DNA of 64,000 nt from Ophiosphaerella korrae (taxonomy: Eukaryota; Ascomycota; Dothideomycetes; Pleosporales; Phaeosphaeriaceae): positions 430,053 through 494,052 of the forward strand of contig JALNQF010000013.1 in the NCBI GenBank assembly GCA_028456385.1, written 5' to 3'. Below, in pieces: positions 55,522 to 64,000 of this stretch (position 1 is its first letter; every line of letters starts with the position of its first letter). Made by a program: the position numbers and the translations under genes. The notes under the pieces are model-generated. The model worked only from the letters and a program-made list of their open reading frames with translations, was not told where the DNA came from and did not search any database.

Positions 55522-55739
55522 AGTAGGATTCGAAAGAGATCAACAAAATATACGTAAAGGATAGGTTCTAGTATATATAATAAAGACTTCGTAGTACTTT
55601 TATAGTACTACCCCGCTATTATTATTAGAAGTACCGTAAAAATTCGCCCCTTTCGCCGAACGCCAGCAGGGGTGCTGCGGATCGGGGGACAAGCTTAAAT
55701 CAGCTGCGATGACACGTAATATGGGGCTAACTAACAAAA
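55522..55739. other. Short GC-richer flank between ADH and the RIP block
   Basis: 218 bp holding the ADH promoter and leader, and a GC-rich strip (about 55,645-55,735, with CGCCGAACGCC and GCGGATCGGGGG) immediately before composition collapses. The strip still has ordinary CpA/TpG, so RIP stops here. Confidence 0.6.
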
Positions 55740-57978
55740 TTACATTACGTTAATTCTTGTAGGTCTACTATAGCTCTTCAAGTAAGCCTATATCAAATTT
55801 GAAGCTCGATTTGAGTCTATATACACTAAATTTTAGAGTTTTTTCAACTTTTTAATGTTCCTTAGCGCTTACTAGCGCCGCGCTAGTGTGCCGCTAGTAG
55901 CAACACGCTAGTAATAAGCTACTAGCTCTAGTAGTAAACGTCTACTTTAAGATTTATTTTATATAAGAAACCTATACAAATAATATCTTTAAGTAGACTT
56001 CTACTACTACTTATAGTAACTACTTACTAAGAGCTTACTAGTATTAATTTTAGTATTAGTAAAGAGTAAACTTAGTTCTATTTTACTTATTAACTTTATT
56101 TTACTTATTAACTTTATTTAACCTAATAACTCTATTTTACTTATTAATTCTATCTTACTTATTAGCTTATTAACTCTATTTACTCTATTTACTTAACTAT
56201 TCTAATTACTTAAACTACTTTATTTTACTTAATAGCTTTAGTAACTCTAGTAACTTTATTTCTACTACTATATTATAAATAAAATCTTTTAAAACTAGTA
56301 CTTTATAAATTTAAATAAAAAAGTATTTTTATATACTTTTAGTAATATAGCTAGTATAGCTTAAAAGCTAATAAGTATTATAGTAGTAATAAGAGAAAAT
56401 AAGATAGAACTAATTAGTATTATAAGATATAAGCTTAGAAATAAGTAGGAGATAATTATTAATTAAAGAGCTATCTAAGCTAAGCTACTTATATATAGTA
56501 GAGTAGCTTAAATAACTTATATAGCTTACTTACTACTATAGGCTTAACTAAATTATATAGAGTAGAGCTCTAACTTATAATAATTAGTTTATACTTAGCT
56601 AATAATAAAGTATAGGATAAGTAAAGTAATAACTTATAAGATAATAAAATTAATTAGAAAACTAACTATAATAGAGACACGTAATAAATTTATAAATTTA
56701 TAATCTTAGTAAATATAAAGTTATAAAGTTATTATTAAATAAATTTATTAATTTATAATCTTAGTAAATATAAAGTAGTAAAGCTACTAAGATAATATTA
56801 CTATATAGTTAGAAGTAGTACGTATTATTAAGATAGTATTAGTAATTTAATCCTTTAACTATAGAACGCGAATATAAAATAGTTATAAAATATCTTTTAT
56901 TATTTATAGTTATTATAGATTACTATATTAGCTTTTATTATTACTTCTTAATCTACTAACTTATATAAAATAAGTAGCTATAGTTAATAATAGGTAGCTT
57001 ATTATACCTTACTAATTTAGTTATTATAAGAAGTAAAGTATAAGTAGCGTATAGTCTAGCTAATATAATAGTAGAAAGTTTAACTAAGAAAGTAGCTAAA
57101 GTACTTATAAGTAGTTATAAATTAGATAATACTATATAGAAGGTAATTAGAGATTATATAAATAATCTAATCTCTAAGAAAGAAAATATAAAAATAGTAA
57201 TTAACAATTTAGAAATATAGAATAAAGAACTATAAGACTATTTAAAATAAAATAAAGTATAAATTAAAGCTATTATTAAGAGATAAAACTAAATAGAGTT
57301 AATTATATAATACCTAGAGATAAGTATAATAAAGAAACTACTAAAGATACTTATACTTAAGAAATTTAATAGAATAAGAGAAAACTAAAACTCTTTATAG
57401 CTTTAGTATAACTCTAAATAGATATATAAGTACTATACTTTAATATAAAAGAAAAGAAAGTAATATATATAAAAATATACTTTAAAGAAAATATAATAAG
57501 ATAGTTTAAACTTTACTAAATAGATTATATAATATATACTCTAATAATATAAAAAGATAAAACTAAAGCTATCTTTAGAAGTTATAAATAATTTACTAGA
57601 TAAATAAGAGTAGTATTTAAAGATATAGATATTACCTAATAGGCTAAAGAAAGGCTAGAAAAGCTTATATAAAATAAGAGTATTCTAGAATATATATTAT
57701 AGTTTAAATAACTATTATAAAAAATAGAATAAAATAAGTTAGCTTTAATATTATAATTTAAATAAAGACTAAACTTAAAAATATAATATAAGATAATTTA
57801 TATAAAAAAGCTAAGAATACTAAAAGCTCTAAAGTAATAAGTAATATAGATTAATAATAATCTTTAAGAATAGAAGAAGAATAAGTATAGAGGTTATACT
57901 TAAAACTATAATAAGGGAGACTTTATAGTCTTTAATACTAATAAAAATAAAAAGAAAAAGAAAAATAAAGACTTTATA

Positions 57979-58090
57979 TACTTTAACTATAGTAAACTAG
58001 GCTACTACGTAAAGAATTATTATTTAAAGTAGAAAAAAGATATAGTATATTATAAATATAAGAAATTAAAATACTTTATAAAAGACTATA
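57979..58090 (+). pseudogene. Paired gag zinc knuckles, mutated
   Basis: Two CxxCxxxGHxxxxC units can be read, with each Cys changed to Tyr (TGT/TGC to TAT/TAC) and the first unit's His changed to Tyr (CAC to TAC): YFNYSKLGYYVKNY and YYKYKKLKYFIKDY. The changes are the RIP-type transitions expected. Two knuckles occur in many fungal Gypsy gag proteins. Confidence 0.7.
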
Positions 58091-59879
58091 GAAGTAAAAA
58101 TCTTAAGAAAGATAAAAAAGCTTAGTTAAAAATAACTAAAAGTAAAAAAGAAGTACTAAAAGTATAAGCTAAACTTTAGAAGAAAGTAGCTAGAAGTAAA
58201 GAAGTATAATATATAATACTCTATTAGACCTTTTATTATAATAATAACTACTATATATATTTTTTTAGTAAATAGAGAGTAGTATAGTTCTTATAGAAGT
58301 ATAGAGTAGTTATAATAAAAGAAAGTAGAATAAAAGTATAGTAAAAAGAGATAGCTTATATAATAGACTTACTAGTAGAAGATCTAAAAAGAAAAGAGCC
58401 CTAAACCTTATTAATCTAAGCTAAAGAACTAGTACTAGATAAAGAGACTACTATAGTCCTTTCTAAAAAACTAAAAAGAAATAAGAAATAAGTTAATATA
58501 AGAGATATAAAGTATACCTAGTTAAATATATATAGCTATAATAGCTATATAATAATAGATATATTAGAATAAAATAAAAATTAGAAATTTATTTAGAAAT
58601 ACTTACTAGTTATAAGTATAGAAGAAGTATATAAAAACTAGAAAGAATATAATCTTAAAGTAATAAAGTTTATAATATTCTAATAATAGATAAAGTAATA
58701 TATAATTATAGTAAGAAGAATACTTATATAAAAAGACTAGTAGTACTTTATAAAAAAGATATAATAGATTAAAATAGCTTATATACTATAAGTACTAGTA
58801 ATATACTACGTTCTAAAAACTAAAAAACCTAGTATAAATAGGTACTAGATAAAGAATAATAAGAGAATAGATCTAGAATATCTAGTATATCTAGAAATTA
58901 TATAGGTATTATATTTAAATATATATTACTACCTATAGAGAGAAGAGAAAGTATAAAATTACGTATAGCTAAAAAGAAGATAAGACTATATAAAAGTAAT
59001 CTTAAAAAAAGAAATTAAAAGTTAAAAGATAATTTAGATCTCTAATAAAGAATATATATTAATTAGACTAAGACTAAAGCTATTAAAAGAATATATTAAA
59101 GGAATATAGCTATAGTATAAATATATATATAATAAATATCTAAAATATAAGAACTATAAATATAAAACAAAGTAATAGCTTTAGAAGAATAGATAATTTA
59201 AAAAAAGACCTAAGTAAGAAAAGCTATAAAGTATAATAGGCTTATACGTTATAAAAATAAGTATATACTAAGAATAAAAAGTATAAATTATAATTAATAG
59301 TAAAGCTATAAAGAACTTTATATCTAAGAAGTTTATAAAAAACTAGAGAATAAGTTATATAATAAAGAGATACTCTTAATAACTTAGTATAATTAAAAGA
59401 AAACTATTTTAGTAACTTATTAGGTTTAAAATAGCACCTTTAATATTAAGGTTAGAAAAATTAGAAATTAAGAATATAGTTGTAGATATAATAATAATTA
59501 ATAATAAATAAGACGTAATATTAGGTATACTATAGTTATAACTAGCTAACCTAAAGATTAATTAGAAAATAGAGAAAATTAGCTACTTTAAAAAAGATTT
59601 ATTAAAAGCTAATATAAGTATATATAAAAGATAGTTCCTAGAAGAATATAAAAAGTAAGAAAAACAACTTACTAAACTAGATAACTACTTTCTAGAATAT
59701 TAACTATAGGATTTAGTAATAGAACTAGAAGAAAGAAAAAACGTAGGATAGAGCCTAGTTTATAAGAAAATAGAAGAAGAATCTAAGATTAAATAAATAT
59801 TTATACAAAGCGTAGTAAAAAAGAGATAGATATAAGAATCTAAATCCTTAGTATTATATAAACTTATATTTATAGATAA

Positions 59880-60560
59880 AAAAGAGATAAATAAAAAATA
59901 ATCTTACGTAAACTTTAGAAAGATAAAAATAATTATAAATAAGAACTAGTACCCTTTACTATAAATAGATAGAATATAAAATAAGCTATAGAAAGTATAA
60001 ATCTTTATAAAACTAGATATCTAAAACACCTATTACTAGATTAGAATTAAAAAGGGAGATAAATAGAAAATAGTATTTAGAATATAGTATAAATAATATA
60101 AGTACCTAGTTATACTATTTAGACTTATAAACGTACTAGTAGCGTTCTAGGAAAGAATTAATATAGTACTAAGAGAGTACTTAGACGTATTTATATTTAT
60201 ATATCTAGATAATATTCTTATATTCTTAGAAATAGAAGAAGAACACGTATAATATATATACAAGGTACTAGAAAGACTAGTAGAAAATAAAGTATTTCTT
60301 AAGATAAGAAAATATAAATTCTATATAAAAGAAATAGATTTCCTTAGGTTTATTATAGAACTAGGAAAAATTAAGATTAACTTAAATAAAATTAAAGTAA
60401 TTTAAGAATTACTAATACCTAGGAACCTATAAAAAGTATAATAATTTTATAGACTAGTAAACTTCTATAAGAAGTTAATAGTTAATTAGTTAGATTTAAT
60501 AGAACTACTAATAAACCTTATAAAGAAAGATATACTATTTAAATAGACTAAAGAATATAA
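59880..60560 (+). pseudogene. Reverse transcriptase remnant, plus strand
   Basis: One frame keeps the RT order: NKNQYPLL-like fingers, KLDI (from KLDL), Y-IRIKKGD, LFRLINV (from PFGLTNA), then the palm YLDNILIF. In-frame TAA/TAG stops sit at expected Gln positions. The second catalytic Asp of YLDD is now Asn. No function is possible. Confidence 0.8.
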
Positions 60561-60843
60561 GTATTAAGTTTTTAGAACTAAGTAAGAGTAATAAAAGTAA
60601 GTAAGCTTCTATAAGATAAGTAAAGTTAATAAATAAGTTAGTTACTTAACTTAATTAATAGTTAGCTCTTATTAGAGTATTACAAGGTATATAAGTATTA
60701 ATAGGTAGATAAGAATCTAATTAAAGTATTAGTTATAATACTCTATTAAGATAAAAGGTAAAGAAGAGATTAAACATAATAGTCTATAAAGGTCTATTAA
60801 CGTTCTTATATACTTACTATCTAGTATTTATTTCTAAGTACTT

Positions 60844-60913
60844 ACTCTAGAGTGTTTACTCTAGAGCGCTTATTCTAGAGCGTTTACTCTAGAGTATTTA
60901 CTCTAAAGCGTTT
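60844..60913. repeat. Five-copy 14-bp tandem repeat with CTCTAGAG palindrome
   Basis: Five 14-bp units: ACTCTAGAGTGTTT, ACTCTAGAGCGCTT, ATTCTAGAGCGTTT, ACTCTAGAGTATTT, ACTCTAAAGCGTTT. Most units centre on the palindrome CTCTAGAG and retain CpG, unlike the surrounding DNA. It lies near the junction of the two opposed retroelement remnants. Confidence 0.85.
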
Positions 60914-61199
60914 ACTACTAAATAGTTACGTATTTTACTACGCTATATTACCTAGCCTAATTACGTACAATATAATAGCTTACCTACTACTTAGTATTAT
61001 AATACTATCTCCTTTTCTTACACTAGGTCTATCTTTAGGCCTAGGCCTCTATTAGCTAGGTCTAGCTTATAAGTAGTTTACTCTACCTTCTAGTTAAAAA
61101 CTATCTTACTATAGTATTACCTCCTTTATAGTCTTATAGACTTTATCTCTTATTAGAAATTTTTACTACAAACTATATTTCTAAAATACCTTATCTATA

Positions 61200-64000
61200 T
61201 TATTTTCTTTTTAGTATTCTTTATTTTATTATACTAGATTCTACTCTAAAGTATACTAAGTATACTTATATAGGGTGTCTCTACGTTAGTATAACCTAGG
61301 AGTCTCTTAATTAAACTTATAAAAAGTTCTATAAAAAAGTTAATAATAATAAAAAACTTCTTACTATTATTATTACTTATTTACTACGTAATAAGAAAAT
61401 ATTAAAATTTACTAAAGAGTATACTTATTATAAGGCCTTGTGCCTAGCGTTAGAGTTAGAGTAAGAAGGTAATAAGGTCTTAGTATAAGTTCTTAACTAT
61501 TCTACTACTACTATTAATATTACTTCTTCTTTTACTATCTAGTCTACTATTAGCTTATTAGATAAATTTATTATAACTAAGGGCGCTTTATAGGCTCTAT
61601 ATAGTTAGGTTTATTATAGAACTTACTTCTACTAATATATCTATTATATCCTAGCTATAGCTTTATATATTTTATATATCCTAGTATATAATACTTCTTT
61701 CTTACTTTCTTAAGTATCTACTAATAATTCTATAGATTAGCTTTAGGTTCTTATATATTTTTACTTACTAAGTAGCCTTTCTATTTTACTAGCTACTCCT
61801 AGAGAAACTATATACTTTAAAAGGCGTTACGTCCTATTTCTTAATATCTCTATAGGTCTTTAACTTTAAACTTATTATCTTCTTCTTTCTAATATTAGAA
61901 TTATTGCTATACTAGTATTTTTAGCTTAGCTAGTTCTAGTAGGCTTATATAGAACTTAGAGTATACCTTAGTATCTTTAGGTAGTTCTAGCGTTTTTATA
62001 ACTAGCCTATTATCTTCTTTAACTAAAAATAGTCTAACCTTAACGTAGTCTAGTCTTTTACTAGGTTACTTTATTTATAGATTCTTTGTATAAAGATATA
62101 CTTTATCTTCTTTTTTTAGCTAAGGTACTATTTTTTATTTTTAATTAATATATAAAATACTTTATTTCTAAGCTTCTTCTAGTCTTTATCTTATCTTATT
62201 ATAGAGTTCTTGTATATCTTCTACTCTAACTAGTACTACCTCTATTTTAGGTCCTAGTAGTATTCTCTTAAATAAATTAGGGTATATCCTATAGTTTATA
62301 AAATATAGTGTTTTACCTATTACTTCTAAGTACTTATTATTATAAGCTAACTATACTATAAGTAATAGTAATACCTAATTATTTTACTTCTAGTTACTAT
62401 AAATCCTTAGGTATATCTTTAACGTTCTATTAGTCTATTCTATCTATCTATCTATCTATAGATAATAAGCTATTAATAGCTTCTTTTTTGTCTTTATTAC
62501 TATAAGTAGCGTTATCTAGTAATTAGACGTAAAAAGTATATCTCTATTACTAATAATACTCTTTAGTATCTTATATCTTTATATTAGTACGTCTAGTAGT
62601 ATATATCCTAGCTAATTTACTATATAGTTACTTTAGAATTTCTCTATCTTAGCGTATTTTATAAATTAGTCTATAATTACTATTATTATATTGTATCCTA
62701 TTCTTATTACTAGGTCTTTTAATATTAGTAGTCCTATAATAAAGTCTATTATAATATCTATCTATAGTTCTTCTAGTATTTTAATTACTTATATTTCTCT
62801 ATATAGTATATATATCTTATACTTATTCTTTTAGTAATTTACGTATTCTTTAATAAACTACGTTACTTTTTCCTTTATCTTACTAAATCTATAATTTCTC
62901 TAGATTAGTTTTATAGTTTATATAATCCCTAGGTACTTATATACTAGGTTATTATAGTATTATTATATAATTACCTCTTATAATTCTTCTAGAACCTTAT
63001 TTATAATCTTAACTAAGTTGTTAATTTTTTGTTCTTCTACTAGTTATGTATTTAGTACTAGGTATCTTTATCTATTATTTTAGAGTATAGCTTCTTTTAC
63101 TACTTATCTTCTTTATACAATATTATATCTTTAGCTAAGCGCGTCTACTTAGCTATTTTCTTTACCTAGTACGTACTAAATCTTAAATTTGTACTATCCT
63201 AGCTATTCTAACTATTATATCTACTTATCTTTTAACTTCTTACTTATTATAAAGTATATTAGGTTCTTATAATCTATCTTAATAATTACTTCTACTACGC
63301 TTTTAGCGTACGCTCTCTAATATTTAAGTATTTTAACTATTACTAGTAACTCCTTATTATATATATTATATCTTTCCTCTTATTCTATAAACTTCTCTAA
63401 ATAGTATATAATTAGATACTATTTTCTCTTATACTCTTATAGCGCTATCGCTCTATAAGCTAAGTTTAATATATCTATCTCTATAACTAAGGTCTTATTA
63501 CTATAAAATTGCTTTAAAACTAGTAGTATAATATAAGCTTACTTAAGCTCTTTATAAGCTTATTTCTACTCTACTCTCTATTTTTATATTATATCTTTCT
63601 TTATAAGCTTTATAAGTAGTAGTACTTTCTTAGAAAATCTTTCTATAAAGTATTAGTTAAAGTTAATAAATCCTAGGAATAATTATATATCCTTAACTAT
63701 CTTAGGTTCTTTCTATTCTTCTACTACTTTAATCTTTTCTTAGCTTATCTTAACTTTATTAATACCTATTATATATCCTAGAAACTCTACTTTTATCTTA
63801 TACTATTTATACTTCTCTACCTTTAGTTATAGGTTATATTAGTCTAAGTACTATAGTACTATTATTACTTACTCTACGTACTCGCTTTCTTTTTTAGAAT
63901 ATATTAGTATATTATCTAAGTACGCTATAATAAACTTATCTAAGTATTCTTATAATATATTATTAATTAGTCTTTAGAACGTTACTAGTATATTTATTAG
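61200..64000 (-). mobile_element. Second dead Gypsy-type element, minus strand, partial
   Basis: The reverse strand carries pol remnants in the order expected when reading leftward from the window edge. RT motif YLDNILIYSKK lies at 63,911-63,922 and downstream, with EFLGYI-like sequence near 63,760-63,800. An RNase-H-like segment LVIEIDILNLAYRAIAL lies near 63,440-63,510. The longer remainder toward 61,200 fits integrase and 3' regions but was not resolved motif by motif. In-frame TAA/TAG stops at Gln positions again mark RIP. Gag and the 5' end lie beyond the window. Strand and RT sequence differ from the left element, so these are two insertions. Confidence 0.75.
63911..63922 (-). pseudogene. 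RT palm motif of the minus-strand element (YLDN)
   Basis: Minus-strand codons TAC TTA GAT AAT encode YLDN, the RIP-altered form of the YLDD reverse transcriptase signature, inside FIIAYLDNILIYSKK. Confidence 0.8.

Larger units (their letters stand above)
56900..60600 (+). mobile_element. Dead Ty3/Gypsy-type retrotransposon, plus strand, RIP-degraded
   Basis: Reading the plus strand with RIP in mind (CAA/CAG now TAA/TAG) gives retroelement order. A gag-like charged region (from about 56,900) ends in two zinc knuckles whose Cys/His are now Tyr (57,979-58,090). A retropepsin motif follows with active-site Asp changed to Asn (59,296). Reverse transcriptase lies at about 59,880-60,560, with IFIKLDI, YKYLVILF and the palm motif YLDN (60,202-60,213), originally YLDD. 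Stops occur mainly where Gln is expected. The element ends after the RT thumb; RNase H and integrase are missing on this strand. LTR boundaries were not resolved. Gag-pol order and YLDD favour Gypsy over Copia. Confidence 0.82.
55740..64000. repeat. RIP-mutated AT-rich block
   Basis: From about 55,740 composition drops sharply to mostly A and T. By eye CpA and TpG dinucleotides nearly vanish while TpA and remaining CpT/ApG persist; entire 60-base lines contain neither CA nor TG. This is the classical signature of repeat-induced point mutation (C-to-T in CpA on both strands), which acts on duplicated DNA in the sexual cycle of Pezizomycotina. No open frame of 60 codons or more is present. Retroelement remnants on both strands are listed separately. 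The block runs past the window edge. Confidence 0.92.

Noticed and set aside
1..64000. tRNA, rRNA, CRISPR array or intact transposon
   Set aside because: No cloverleaf, 5S or regularly spaced repeat array was found by eye. A covariance-model scan would be decisive for tRNAs.

Overview
The window is nuclear DNA of a filamentous ascomycete (Pezizomycotina). The evidence is many short spliceosomal introns (46-60 nt, GTRNGT...YAG), FacB/Cat8, DUF7730, DUF3431 and PLD families typical of these fungi, and a terminal AT-rich block with the signature of repeat-induced point mutation (RIP). The DUF7730 genes and the RIP block suggest a Dothideomycete, probably Pleosporales; that placement is inference, not a species call.

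Layout. 0-4 kb: the 3' end of one DUF7730 gene, a secreted glycerophosphodiester phosphodiesterase-like gene and a second DUF7730 gene. 4-13 kb: gene-poor apart from a FAM32A-like gene and an amino-acid permease. 13-25 kb: a Zn2Cys6 regulator, a small Gln-His-repeat protein, KTI12, the acetate/gluconeogenesis regulator FacB (five exons) and a SET-domain methyltransferase. 25-38 kb: CDC14 phosphatase, free-methionine-R-sulfoxide reductase (six exons, including a 3-nt and a 5-nt exon), an F-box protein, a DUF3431 protein and phospholipase D. 38.7-55.5 kb, dense: cyanase, a C2H2 protein, an aromatic-amino-acid decarboxylase, BRE2 and ENP1 back to back, a DUF427 protein, an alternative NADH dehydrogenase, a PQ-loop transporter, a DHCR24-like FAD enzyme and a zinc alcohol dehydrogenase. 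From about 55.74 kb to the end: RIP-mutated DNA with at least two dead Ty3/Gypsy elements in opposite orientation.

There is no biosynthetic cluster or operon. Most genes are housekeeping (Elongator, ribosome biogenesis, COMPASS, mitosis, respiration) or metabolic, on both strands. The two genes nearest the RIP block (sterol-reductase-like oxidoreductase, ADH) are the most accessory-looking.

Exon structures were built by hand from splice consensus, reading phase and remembered family sequence; no alignment or search was run. The strongest unusual observation is the exon structure of the methionine sulfoxide reductase gene. No tRNA, rRNA, CRISPR array or intact transposon was recognised.
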